Positions 1 through 10,479 of a DNA stretch of 64,000 nt are shown piece after piece (within the stretch, counting starts at the first letter, position 1; every line of letters starts with the position of its first letter). Source of the stretch: Termitomyces sp. T153. Lineage: Eukaryota; Basidiomycota; Agaricomycetes; Agaricales; Lyophyllaceae. The notes below the pieces were generated by a model. That model did not search any database. It was not told where the DNA came from and worked only from the letters and a program-made list of their open reading frames with translations. The position numbers and the translations under genes were made by a program. The stretch is from NCBI GenBank assembly GCA_018296165.2, contig JACKQL020000131.1, positions 1-64,000 of the forward strand, in the 5' to 3' direction.

Positions 1-2215
1 CACTCAATTGACTGATGCTAAGATGCCAAGGTTGGAGGAGGGGTGGGGGCTAGTATGAACTCCGATGGCATCAAATTGGGGTCAAGTGGCTATGGCATAA
101 CTGGCAGACTGGCGAAGCTCTCAGGCCGGAGTAGCTTAGGAGTGTCTGTAAACCACACCATGTACATATTCCGGAGTCTGACATAAGGCAAGGCCTCAGC
201 AGGACCTCGAATAAAATTGGAAAACGTCAACATCAACATCAACACTCAAGTATTTTTGGTGAGGAGATTGAATGTATGATAGGAATAGACTTGATAGCAC
301 TTATATCGAAGTTGAATAAGTCAGAGAGGACAGTCTTACGATGTACCCTGCACACATGCAATCCCAGTACACAACAGAGAGCTCAAGGTGGGAGGAGACC
401 ATAGCTCTTTTGGTGTGGCCCATTCCCACAGGGCTATGTTTGTGAAAGTAGGCAAATTTATCTTACATTAATCAGGTTGCAAGTAGACATAGTAAATAAG
501 GAAATGTAGCATCAGTCAAATCCAATGGTGGACTCTGATGCAGGATGGTACCAGGCTCAGGCCCATCATCCACCAAGCAGAATGTTCACTATCCCAATAT
601 CATCAATGCAGAACTCAATTGATTCTTGTTGACTCTTGTTGAGAATACCTCTGTTGTTAGGAATAGAATACCTATTTAAAATAGCCTGTCTTTGAGAGCA
701 ATAAATGATTAAGAACAAGTTTCAATATTTTCTACAAAATGCATAACAATCAATTTTACATCTAAAGCTGACTGCAAACTGTTACTGATTACTTGTCTGA
801 CATCTTGTGACTAAAAAAACATCTCTATTCCTTTCCAAGGGGTCAACCCTTTCCTACTTGTACAAAATGGTTTGGGAAAGTCAACTGATGATGGCTGGTG
901 GATGGTCACCAGCACACCAGACTTACCATCCAAATCTGATTTTACTGATGAGTGTAGTATAAAAAATAGTAGATTGTGGGTTAAGGAAGTTGAAATGGAA
1001 GAACCAATGATCAAAGTCAGGCAATAGGAAGTTTATGGGAGAGAATTGGCATGCTGGTCCCAGCCCAGCCAGAGTTGATTGATCTAAGTCCACCAACATG
1101 GCTAAGTAGTCTTACAATGGGTGTGGAATAGTGAGCAAACCAAAAACAATCAATGAAGAATTGACCTGCTAAAGAGAAAATTGTTGTGTAAGGAAGTTTT
1201 ATTAATCAACAACAAGTAAACTGATCTAGAGAGTGAATCATTATGTTTGATTATTTGGAAGTAGCTATGAATCAATTTGTATGTACATCTATTTAGTTCA
1301 ATTTGGGGTCAATAGCAAAGAACCAGTGTGATGCTATCCAACATCATTTTATGGTATGCAAGGGGAGACTGGCCAAGCATAGCACAAACACTTGAGCTTT
1401 CTGGATTGAGGGCATTTCACCTCAATTTTCAATCGTTCCTTCTCAGAAGATTAGAGTCACCTCCTTGCTGAGCCAGCTAGGGGCCACCTGATGATGTTTC
1501 ATATGCTCATATGTCTATTCCCAGTAATACTTTGCCCTGAGACTTAGGTACACATGTGGGTCATAGTTTTTATAGCTTCTGATTGTAGGAGAGTGGCTGC
1601 TGGACCTTTGTTAGACTACTAGACTTCCAGTCCATATATTTCCTTATCTATCCTCTCTCCTTTTCTGTGTTCTCTCCTTGTGCCCCAGTGCAGTTCAATA
1701 AAATTTGACATACACAGATCTCAGTACCCTTGGCCATCTACACTACCATGCAAGACTCTGCAGGTATGTCTTAGCTATTTTTACCTACCTACTAAATACT
1801 TACTTCTCCTATAAACTGACTATATTGTCATATATTTTACAGGTTAGGGCCCCCATTTCATTGCTGGCAGCCAATAATGTTTACCAAGGAGAAACTGGGA
1901 AGGAAACCTGTTATACCATTTCTGGACAGTGTATTTTCAATGGAAAAAGGCTCTAAACAATGGGAGAAGCCTATTTCCAAAGGAAAATCCTATCAAAGAA
2001 ATGGTATGACAGGTTTCTTTTTCTGTTTTTCTACTGGAGGTTCCAGTGGCAGCAGTGTTTGCTCTTTTACTGTGCATAAAATAGACACTTGTACAAACCA
2101 AATTTTATTGACTACACCATGACTCACACAAAACTTCTGAAAACACACACCCTTAAAAATGTCTCCCACAACATACAACCCACCAATCTTCATGGTGACA
2201 AACTAGTGACTGTAC
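1..2215. other. Repeat-derived DNA without a recognisable gene
   Basis: No open frame here resembles a known protein; the longest frames are under 90 codons. The stretch is AT-rich and almost free of CpG, like the decayed repeats that follow. Positions 45-165 belong to a repeat seen twice more in the window. Around 1,610-1,700 a pyrimidine-rich run followed by AATAAA looks like part of an LTR or an mRNA end, but no partner copy was found. Confidence 0.5.
45..165 (+). repeat. Dispersed repeat R1, copy 1
   Basis: The block beginning AGTATGAACTCC and running through GTGGCTATGGCATAAC and CCGGAGTAG is shared with about 10,195-10,330 (same strand) and about 4,040-4,140 (opposite strand). The copies differ mostly by transitions. 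It may be part of an LTR or the end of an element; its left limit is off the window or unclear. Confidence 0.5.
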
Positions 2216-2428
2216 TGTAACATTTCTGTTACAGGTTGTGCAGCTTATGGTTCACACCTCATAAGTCAAAACCAGTCATGATTCTGTCTATGAAGTATTA
2301 AGTAAGGCACTGCCTTACATAACTCAAGTAAATGTCTTAGAAGTAGGGTCAGGTGATGTTACAATGATAATATAACTAAATGCTTGAATAAAGCAAACTA
2401 ATGAGATGTAACAGGATGCTCCATAACA
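2216..2428 (-). repeat. LTR of family F, minus copy
   Basis: The 213-bp block starts TGTAACA and ends TAACA. Its interior (AAGGCACTGCCTTA and a run of GTCAAAACCAGT type) is shared with 8,079-8,345 and 41,639-41,835. On the minus strand it is preceded by a purine-rich run, the complement of 2,430-2,440, as expected for a polypurine tract before a 3' LTR. The internal part of the element, about 2,430-2,660, codes for nothing I recognise. Confidence 0.55.
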
Positions 2429-2690
2429 TATTCCCCTTTTGAGTCCATCAACAGACTCACAGAATAACAATTGCCAGTAGGCAATGATAGAAAATAAGAA
2501 GAGGGCATCCCACCTGCAAGGTGGCACTGGAGCCCTTGCATGCTCCCTACATTGAAGATATGAGTATGCTCAGGTAGTCCTACAAGTCTGGTGGGCAGAG
2601 TTGTAATCTGGCATGTTGCCCTAGTGCACACCAGAAGGCATATATGGGCTCTCAGTTTTCCCATTGGTAATATTAGTATTGTGAACTACT

Positions 2691-2762
2691 TATAGTAGTT
2701 CAGCTAGTGTGTTTGTTCATCTGCAATATAGTAGTTCAGCTAGTGTGTTTGTTCATCTGCAA
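2691..2762. repeat. Perfect 36-bp tandem duplication
   Basis: Positions 2,691-2,726 and 2,727-2,762 are identical and adjacent. The unit begins TATAGTAGTTCAGC and ends CATCTGCAA. Because the copies are exact in a region that is otherwise heavily mutated, the duplication is probably recent. Confidence 0.85.
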
Positions 2763-3300
2763 TGATGAGGCTTCCTCACTACTCACAATGTCAGCCCAGT
2801 GCTTGGATACAACTAAAATTGAGCTACTAGTTCCAGCTTTGGGAGCAATTGGAGGAGTGATGTTAGTTGCTAGAGCTGCATCCAAAGAGCCAGGGACAAT
2901 GGAATCTGTTGCTTCTGAGTTGGCAGTGGTGAGGGCAGAGGACTCCTTGTGAGGGTTCAATTCTATGGGTTCCTCTGTAGTTGCATCTTGAAAGGATAGG
3001 ACAGTGCTGCAGACAGGCTGGGGGATGTTGCCACTACCAATGAGGAAGGCCCAGCCTCAGTTGAGGTGGCACCAGGTTGTGTGGAGCCCAAAAATGGCTC
3101 CTCCATTGCAGCCAGTTAAGCATCCACCACCTCTGCTGGTTGTTGCAAGAGGCAAGTGAAGATGGCTGATTTTCCATAGCACAGCCATTTGGCTGTGTGC
3201 AAGAGGAATTGGCCATAGCTATTGTGGATCTGAAGGAGCACTTGAAAGTGCCCCAATTGTCAGTGGTGGGCTTGTACCACCCAGCATACTCAGCAAGGGT
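2760..3300 (-). repeat. Repeat module M with protein-like content, minus copy
   Basis: Read on the minus strand this matches about 6,356-6,900 on the plus strand. Both contain a peptide of the form AxYAGWYxPT followed by a segment reading CAAEWLCYGESAIFT in the plus copy. Stops and frame changes break both copies. At its upstream edge it joins directly to a Gypsy integrase fragment, within the ORF at 3,034-3,357. I do not recognise the protein family; it could be the terminal part of an unrecognised element. Confidence 0.45.
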
Positions 3301-3925
3301 GGGAGGTTCAAATCTCATGCAGGGGTGTCTGCCAGTGTCTAGGAATAATGGAGTCATCTGAGCAAAAGAATGAATGTGGTTGTTGTACTGAAACTCAGCA
3401 TCTGGCAGGAGCTCATTCCAGTCATCCTGCCTCTCATTACCAAACAGGCAGAGATACTGTTCTAGTTCTTAGTTAACATGTTCTGTCTGACCATCTTACT
3501 GAGGGTGTGAGGCAGTGGTGGTGTGGAGCTTCACTCAAAGCAGACAGTACAGCTCCTGAGTGGTCTACAAACTCCAAGCAGACAGTACAGCTTCTAAGGG
3601 AACTTTGCCACAAACTGAGGGCCTCAGTCAGAAACAGATCCATCAAACAGACCATGGAGCTTCCAAACATTCTTGCAATACAGGCTAGCTGCTCTCAGAG
3701 CAGAGCACATGGTATGGGTAGGGATGAAGCTGGCCTGTTTACCATAAAGGTCCACTACTACCATTACTACATTGTACCCATGAGCATTTGGGAGCTCAAC
3801 AATGAAGTTCACCAAGGCCACACTCCAGTGGACAACTGGGATAGGGAGAGGGTGGAGCTGCATGAGTGACTTGTGACAAGGCTTGGTGTGGAGGCAGAGA
3901 TCACAGGTGCTGGTATAGGTGCCTA
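3300..3925 (-). pseudogene. Gy4-type Gypsy integrase fragment
   Basis: Minus-strand frames carry integrase core sequence: the FIVELPNAHGYNVVMVVVD block at 3,624-3,863 and the PLFLDTGRHP motif near 3,340. These match the complete Gy4 element at 42.2-48.2 kb, for example FIVELSDAHSYDAIMVVVD there. The catalytic core is broken by stops and frameshifts. The upstream part of the same copy lies at 5,130-5,758; the DNA between is inserted. Confidence 0.7.
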
Positions 3926-5129
3926 TGTTTGTTTATTTGTTTATTTATTTCCATTTATCATTTTGAGGGCCAGTTGTGGCTGAGCCATATATTAGTCCCC
4001 ACAGTATGTACAGGTGTGATTTATGGACACTCCTAAGGTAATCTGGTTCAAAGCCTTTTCAAGCCTGCTAGTTATGCCCCATAGCCACTTTACTATGGTT
4101 TGGTCCTGTTGGAGTTCATACAGCCCTCACAGAAGCTCTTATACTATCTGCTGCTAATGTGTCATCCCTACTAATACCTGCTTTCACACTCTGCATTGCT
4201 TACTGGGGCAGCTCACTCCCCTGGCTGTCAGGGGATGTCCCATTCCCCCTCTGTCCTGTTCTCTCTCCTGATGGTTTTCCTCTCTTCCCCTTTGTTTTCC
4301 CTATCTGCTGGTCCCAGTTCTAGCCCTCAGGCTGCACCAGTTCTCTGTCCATAATTCTGACAAGTGTTGCCCCTTCCACATGGCCTCTTACCAGACCCCT
4401 GGTTTGTTTCCTGCATTCTGGGCCTAACACTCATTGTAGGCCTCCCATCTTTGGACTACAAGTACTTTCAACTAAGGGCTATCTTTTGGTTATACTTGTA
4501 CATGGTCATAGGCTGGGAGTCTGGAGATCAAGGCCATTTACAATGGATTTCTGCTTTTTGAATGGACTCCAGATTTGGTTGTTGTTGGGTGTTTTTTTCC
4601 AGAAGCTTTAAAGTAAATTTTCTGAACACTGGTATTGGGGATCCTTAGACTTGTTCTCTTTGTATCTCCCTCTGCCAGGTGAGTAGCTAGAACTCTAGAA
4701 CTTTTTGTAGATGCTGAATAGACTTTGTACCTTCCTCTGCCAGTTGTGTGATTGAGCCACAGCCTCCAAAGGTTGCCCTTACACTAGCATGGGTCATGAC
4801 TCCCATCCCTGATCCCAGACCCTACTTTGTTTGGCATGGTGCTTTGGAACTCCTGCCATTTGGCTTCTTGACTGCACTGGCTGGGGATTAAACCAACCTG
4901 GGGAACCCCTTGGCTAGCTGTTGGACATATGGAGCATTGGTCCTAACACTGTTTTGAGGCCTCACTTTTCAGCCCCACCTGCACTATGGCCTGACAGGTT
5001 TGATGGGGCTACATTTTTTCACCCCTCCCTATTTGCTGCACCAGGGAGCCCTTTCCTTTTCTGTCTGGACATGAGATCAGTGATGATAATGCAACAATGT
5101 GTGCACATGCTAATGATGTCAGGTAAACT
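3926..5129. other. Insertion splitting a Gy4 fragment
   Basis: This segment separates the zinc-binding and catalytic parts of one Gy4 integrase copy. It holds a T-rich run at 3,926-3,955, an R1 repeat copy on the minus strand at about 4,040-4,140 and a complete solo LTR at 4,226-4,783. Nothing codes in the rest, about 4,784-5,129. Confidence 0.5.
4226..4783 (+). repeat. Solo LTR of the Gy4-related family, near-matching TSD
   Basis: The 558-bp block begins TGTCAGGGGATGTCCC and ends TTGCCCTTACA, the TG...CA ends of an LTR. Flanking 5-mers are CTGGC (4,221-4,225) and CTAGC (4,784-4,788), a target-site duplication with one G-to-A change. The same LTR occurs at 5,759-6,096 (truncated), 48,420-48,974 (inverted) and 60,229-60,669 (divergent). 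Its terminal region resembles the Gy4 LTRs, so it probably belongs to a Gy4 subfamily. Confidence 0.8.
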
Positions 5130-5758
5130 TATTTTAGCAGCCTGACTAACAGAGCTTTCCTAAACAGCATATGATGAGCAGTGTATTTATTGGAATATCT
5201 TTGGCCACTAATAGCTCCAGGATACCAGCTCCAGTGTTTTCTATCTACCAAATGCCTGGCTACACAAGAGTCATAGTGTTGCTCTACAATGTGCTGATGG
5301 ATTTCAGGAATGTTAGGCACATAGATGCATCCTCAGAAGGTTAGAAGCCCATTCTAAAGACTCCACTCATCTGCATGCACTGACTTAACTCCATTGGCTC
5401 ATTGGACTCATAGGGCCTGAGCTGCTTGGGCAACTACATCCTCTTGTGCACCCTCCCAATTTCCTCGTTGGATGTCTATGAGGATGTTTGCCTCATTTCC
5501 TGGGACTGCAATCCCTTCTAGAGCATGAATGGCAAAGAGCTCAGGCTTGAGGAGGATGATGTTGCCATTATCACCTGCTCCAGTGCTATGGTCAGCACAC
5601 CTGAACAATGGGTCTGGTTTTTCCATGCTCTATCTAGGTTTGTGATGCAGCAAGATGTCAGCATTGGCCAGATACAGGGACTATTGAGCCTGGCATCAAT
5701 TGAGCTTCTTTGCTAGATGAAAGTACTCAAGGTTCTTGTGATCTGTCCAGATGTGCAC
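5130..5758 (-). pseudogene. Gy4-type Gypsy fragment (RNase H end, linker, zinc-binding domain)
   Basis: Minus-strand frames match Gy4 at 43.85-44.40 kb. 5,408-5,626 is the linker (DIQRGNWEGAQEDVVAQ; Gy4 has DIQWGNWDGQQEELVAQ). 5,129-5,320 is a degraded H2C2 zinc-binding region (IVEQHYDSC). About 5,700-5,758 reads WTDHKNLEYF, the end of RNase H. The copy stops abruptly at 5,759, where an LTR begins. Confidence 0.7.
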
Positions 5759-6096
5759 TGTCAGGGGATGTCCTATTCCTCCTCTGCCCCATTCTCCATC
5801 CTTATGGTTTTCCTTTATTTTCTGTTGCTTTTCCTATCTGCTAGTCCCAGTTTCAACCCTCAGGCCACACCAATTCTCTGTCCATAATTCAGACAAGTGT
5901 TGCCCTTCCACACTGCCTCTCAACAGACCCTTGGATTGTTTCCTTTATTCCAAGCCTGCTGTTCATTGTGGACCTCCCATCTTTGGGTCACAGGTAAGTA
6001 ACTTCTGACTGAGGGATATTTTTTAATTATATTCATATTGGGTCACATGCCATGGACCCAAAGATTGAGGCTGTTTATTTACAATGGATTTCTGTG
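5759..6096 (+). repeat. Truncated LTR of the Gy4-related family
   Basis: It starts TGTCAGGGGATGTCC and follows the LTR at 4,226-4,783 closely until CAATGGATTTCTG near 6,096, then diverges. The last 200 or so bases of the LTR are missing. It abuts the RNase H remnant of a Gy4 copy on its left. Confidence 0.7.
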
Positions 6097-6355
6097 ATTG
6101 GGTCAGCACATGACTGGTCAACTCATTGACAAGTCACATGCTACACAAATTGACAACCTCAGGAAAACAGAGGTGATTTGTCACCTCCTTGAAAATCACA
6201 TTCCTGCTGCATGGGTGAACCATGCATATGTATACCTTTGTCATATGCTTTTTGGATCACCACTAGTCTAGGAGTGCATTGCACACTGACCTGTTCATGT
6301 GGGTCAATAATGAATGTCATTGTCAACTCTGGCTATTAGGCAAACCTCCTGCCTT
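6097..6355. other. No recognisable gene
   Basis: AT-rich sequence between a truncated LTR and repeat module M. No coding signal and no second copy in the window were seen. Confidence 0.4.
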
Positions 6356-6900
6356 GGCCAAATATGCTGGGTGGTACACACCCACTGCTAATGACTGAGA
6401 GCACTTCTGGGTGCTCCTCAAAATTCAAGAGAGCCATAATCAATTCCCACCATGTGCAGCTGAATGGCTGTGCTATGGGGAGTCAGCCATCTTCACTCAT
6501 CTCCTACAATGATTGGCAGAGGTGGTGAATGCTGCCTTGGCTGCAGTAGAGCAGCCATTTTATGGCTCTCCTTCATTGGGTGCAGCCCCACCTGAGGTGA
6601 GGCCATTATCAGCTATTGTTAGGACTACCCTGGCCCATCTGCTGCTCTTATCACATCCTCTGTTGACACAGCCACAGAAGAGATGGAGTTGGACTACCAC
6701 AATGAGTCCTCCTCCATCACTCCTATCAGCTCAGATATGACCAATCCAATCATTCCTGGCCATTCAGATGTGGCTGTAGTAGCTAATGTTGCTACTTCCA
6801 CTGCCCCTGAAGCTAGAACTAGCAGCTCAACTGAAACAACTAATATTGTCTCCAAGTGCTAGGCTGACATAGTAAGCAATGAGGTGTATATATATATGCA
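6356..6900 (+). repeat. Repeat module M, plus copy
   Basis: This matches the minus-strand block at 2,760-3,300. The plus frame reads LAKYAGWYTPT, then CAAEWLCYGESAIFTHLL, with an in-frame TGA soon after and an open stretch at 6,513-6,740. A short TATATATATA run lies at 6,887-6,898. The two copies form an inverted pair about 3 kb apart around Gy4 remnants. Function unknown. Confidence 0.45.
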
Positions 6901-8078
6901 GGCAAGCTGAGTGCCCACCAAAGCCTACTGGCACACCCTTGGGCAGCATGCCAGAACTCTACCACACCCTTATCTTCACAGGTCTATACAAGCCTACACC
7001 AATCTCATGTAGGGACCCCTCCAGGGCCCTGGTGATGATGTCCATTGCCACTTAGCTGCCATGCAGAGAACACAACAACTAGTGGTTTCACAAGTAGAGT
7101 ATGAACAGACTAAGAAAGTGAGAGGTGCAAGTTGAGCTACATCCAAGAAAGCCTGCTAGAAGCTGAAGAGGTGCTAGGTTGTTAGCGCAAGGTTGAAAGA
7201 GGGCAATAGTGAATAGGGAAGGAGAAACTCCATGGGTAAACCCAGCTAGAGTTGAACTGAAGTTGCTAGGGAGTAGGTTGCTAGCAGAGCAAAACTAAAG
7301 ACTAGTGCTAGGGGCAGCAAAAGGAGCATTAGCAACGGGGATGATAATGAAACAAAACTAGCCATAGGTACTAGCACTAAACATGGACTTGTAAAAATAG
7401 TACCCTAAGATGGTACTAGCAAAGTGAAACAATGAGGGCACTAACTCAATAGAGAAGGTGCTAGAGCAAAAAAAGAGGCTTTAGAGTCACTAGACTTAAA
7501 TATGAAGTCTGGGGCTAAGAATGAAGTGTGATTCTTTAATGGTAGTATAGAAAACATGTTGGTATATATAGTAAGTAAGATAATGAATTTAAAAGGAGTC
7601 AATAATGGTAAAAAGGGTTGCTAGCAACATAGGTGAGTCAGGAGGAATGGCTGGGTAAGGCTATGATCCAAAGTGTAGCTAAATTCAACACCTGAAATGA
7701 CAGCCAGTATGCTAGTTGCTAGAGTGATATGTATTGAGAAAATAAGTCCAAATCAAGAAATAATGAAATCTGTAGCAATAATACCAAGAAAGGAAATATT
7801 ATTAGGGACCTTGTTAGGAGGAGCACCAGAGGGCACTAGGGATTGTTGGCCAGTGAACTGAGGATCTAGACTACACATGATGAAGTCATGTGACCATTTC
7901 ATCATGCAAAAACCAGGAAATCTGGAAGTCACCAAAACACAAGAAAAGTCAGAAATGGATACTTAGCAAGAATAGGATCTTATCACTGGTGCTGAACCAC
8001 AGCTAAGATGCCATATCCCACCCTCTTGTTCTCTAGTACTACTATTGTGAATCCATTGACAGACTCAAAAGGGGGGTA
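6901..8078. other. Non-coding repeat interior, CTAG-rich
   Basis: No frame over 60 codons resembles a protein. The tetramer CTAG occurs about 18 times between 7,075 and 7,870, where about three would be expected by chance. The right end, AAAAGGGGGG at about 8,067-8,076, is a polypurine tract directly before the family F LTR, so this is probably the interior of a plus-strand family F element. Confidence 0.5.
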
Positions 8079-8129
8079 TGTAACAGAGCACCCATTTTTA
8101 TTCCTTACTTGCACAATTACTCTACAGTA

Positions 8130-8196
<67 letters not shown>

Positions 8197-8345
8197 TTAC
8201 ATAGTAGCATCACCTGATGCTACCTACAAATACAATTACTGTAAATTACACAAGGCAGTGCCATACTTCATACTTTATAGACAGAATAACAACTGGTTTT
8301 GACTTATAAAGTGTGAATTGTAAGCTGCACAACTTGTAACAGAAA
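8079..8345 (+). repeat. 3' LTR of a family F element with an expanded microsatellite
   Basis: It begins TGTAACAGAGCACCC right after a polypurine tract. It shares AAGGCAGTGCC and CTGGTTTTGACTTA blocks with the copies at 2,216-2,428 and 41,639-41,835. An ATT microsatellite inside it accounts for its greater length. The right end, near GAAACATTATG, is degraded compared with ACATTACA in the other copy. Confidence 0.6.
8130..8195. repeat. (ATT)n microsatellite, about 22 units
   Basis: An uninterrupted ATT run of about 66 bp lies inside the family F LTR. The 76-codon minus frame across it, rich in asparagine, is an artefact of the repeat. Confidence 0.95.
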
Positions 8346-8359
8346 CATTATGATATTAG

Positions 8360-9094
8360 CCATATTGGATCCTTGTTTCAAGGATCAATCAGCCAAATGA
8401 TAGTTGTTTTGGCATAGATCTGCTTGATCATGTTGAAGCACCATTGGTGGATGGGGCACCAATGAAATGGCAACACATTCTTATTATGGCCATTAAGAAC
8501 CTTGTATACATAGAGATATCAGACATGAAATTCCCAATGTAATTCACCAGTCCAACAAATTGCTGAATGAATATTGTTGTAGGTTCTAGGAGTACACCAC
8601 TCCTGGATCCAATTCAACTTATCCATATAAATGCATCCACTTTCCAATGATGTCCCAAAAAATGAATGTCATCAGTTGTTGGAGTGTTGCTGGCACATTA
8701 CAATTGCCAATGTGCATAATATTGCTGCAATATGTATTACACATGAGCCACATCTTGAATGACCTTCTGATTGAGTAAGGGCATAATATCCTTAACCATG
8801 TTATCATTGCATTGGCAAGCATCTAATGCCATCCCCAGAAAGCCATCTTTCTTAGGAATGCACAATAACAGTGTAGCCTGATTGGCCACACATGGTTCCC
8901 ACTACTTCACATGCACATAGCAGTCAATTTTCTCCTATAATTGCTGCTGAAGTAACTTTGGGCACCTCAGCATGAAGTATGAATAATATTTGGTCTCATC
9001 TATGAGATTTATCTCATAGTTGACCTCATGCCATAGAAGAAGTTTCTCTTTTGTACTAGTGATGATGTGCTAAAATTCATCACACCACTGCTGC
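8360..9094 (-). pseudogene. Gy5 Gypsy reverse transcriptase remnant
   Basis: Minus-strand frames read KDGFLGMALDACQCNDNMVKD with stops and shifts, then LVNYIGNF further along. Both fit the reverse transcriptase of Agaricomycete Gypsy elements (the usual motifs are KDGxxRxxxDxRxxN and FLGLxNYxxxF). The catalytic YxDD segment is not readable. It is probably the pol part of the same copy whose gag lies at 10.5-11.9 kb, split by the repeats between. Confidence 0.6.
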
Positions 9095-9461
9095 TGTAAG
9101 GGCAACCTCCAGAGCAGTGGATCTGAGTCACACAGCTAGCAGAAGGGATTCTGAGGTATATTACAAGTAGACAAAGGTACAAGCAGTAACTAATCACTTG
9201 GCAGAGGGGAATCCAAAGAGAACAAGTCTAAGGATTCCTGCTGCCTAGTGCTGTGCATCAGTGGGCAGCATAGGCATGGGAACAACTGTACAGAAGGCCA
9301 GAGCTAGCCCTAACCCTAGGAAGATGATCAGTGAGGTAATACAGAAAGTTCTGCAGGTCTCTGAAGATCCACAGGATTCTGGAAAGAGCTCTAGAGATGT
9401 TGAACAAGCTGTGGAGATGCTGGAACAAGTTGTGGAGGTTGGAAATGAAAGTCCCCTGACA
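9095..9461 (-). repeat. Solo LTR of the Gy4 family
   Basis: The 367-bp block begins TGTAAGGGCAACC and ends CCCCTGACA. It aligns along its length with the Gy4 LTRs at 42,231-42,578 and 47,957-48,250, in the same orientation as that minus-strand element. No 5-bp duplication is seen (GCTGC left, GTGGG right). It interrupts Gy5. Confidence 0.75.
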
Positions 9462-9494
9462 GTGGGTATCTATTATCTCTCCATTAATAAAGTT

Positions 9495-9600
9495 TGGCAT
9501 GGTGGCTCAGCTGGCACCATCATGTCCTTAGGGATGTTTCTTAATCCCAAGTGGGACCATGAGGTCATTAGTTTGATTCCCATGTGTGGCCTTTGGCAGA
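9495..9600 (+). repeat. tRNA-like (SINE-like) sequence with A and B boxes
   Basis: An exact match to the RNA polymerase III A-box consensus TRGYNNARNNGG lies at 9,503-9,514 (TGGCTCAGCTGG). A near match to the B box GGTTCRANNCC lies at 9,570-9,580 (AGTTTGATTCC); both mismatches are transitions. The 67-bp spacing of box starts is longer than in most tRNAs but fits a tRNA with a long variable arm or an intron, or a SINE head. I could not fold a clean cloverleaf by eye. Confidence 0.4.
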
Positions 9601-10035
9601 AAACACTTTAGACACTGCACCTGGCTTATTCAACACCACTGGAAAGCCACCACTCACATGTGATTGACTAGGGAAGCTTTGTTGTGCAGGTTGCTTTAGA
9701 ACATACCAATCAACATGTGCCACAATGAAGTTTGGTGACCACTATGCCCATGTCCAATCAGAAAAAGAGAGGGTTCTCCAGTGTGACAGATTTGGGAGAG
9801 GGTCTGGACTAGGTGCTGGGAAGGAATCTTGTTGACCAAGCATGTCATGGCATGGGTAGGCATAACAATAGGATTCAATATAGTATGGATTGGCTGCCAA
9901 AGTACTGTGTGGCCCATTAATCAGTCTTGGTCTCCTCATGGGTGGGCTAATCAGCCCAGCTGGGCTGACTCATTGCCAAATTGCTGGAACTTGTACTTCA
10001 AAAATAGTGTCTGGGCATGGGGAGGGGCTGAGTTG
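9601..10035. other. No recognisable gene
   Basis: Frames on both strands are short and unlike any family I know. The sequence just before 10,036 is purine-rich (GGGGAGGGGCTGAGT) and could be a polypurine tract for the R1 block that follows. Confidence 0.4.
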
Positions 10036-10330
10036 TGACAGCCCCTTATTGAGAGTTGACTAGAGGAAGGCATGAGCTGTGCCAATCAGGCTTCTATGTC
10101 CTACACCAATTGATCCCAATTAAGCCTTGCCAAGTGTAGCTGAGTTTAGATATTGGGAAGGCATGTTAGTGGCAGATGGGGAGGGACTTTATAGTGGGAA
10201 GTAGTATGAACTCCAATGGGATTAAATGGTAGTAAAATGGCTATGAGGCATAACCAGCACACTTGAAAAGGTGTCTGGCTGGAGTACCTATTGGATGTAC
10301 CTGTAATTACCACCCCCTCCAAACTGTGGC
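10036..10330 (+). repeat. R1 repeat, possible LTR
   Basis: It begins TGTGACAGCCCC after a purine-rich run, as an LTR would. From about 10,195 it matches 45-165 and the inverse of 4,040-4,140. The right end is not defined; no TSD was found. Confidence 0.45.
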
Positions 10331-10479
10331 ACCTAGGACACTATGTTCATGTGTAAAATAGGTTTTAAAGTAAATAAAATGAGCCATTCAATGAGCCATT
10401 CATTCATTCTCCATCAATAAAAGGTGATTAATTGTTCAATCTTATGTAGTCCACAATCATGTGTTGTCCCCCATTAGTT

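Noticed and set aside
3305..3316. B-box-like GGTTCAAATCTC
   Set aside because: It is the complement of the integrase RFEPP codons; no A box and no tRNA fold.
7983..8213. 76-codon minus ORF with a long Asn run
   Set aside because: Product of the ATT microsatellite; no start context or motif.
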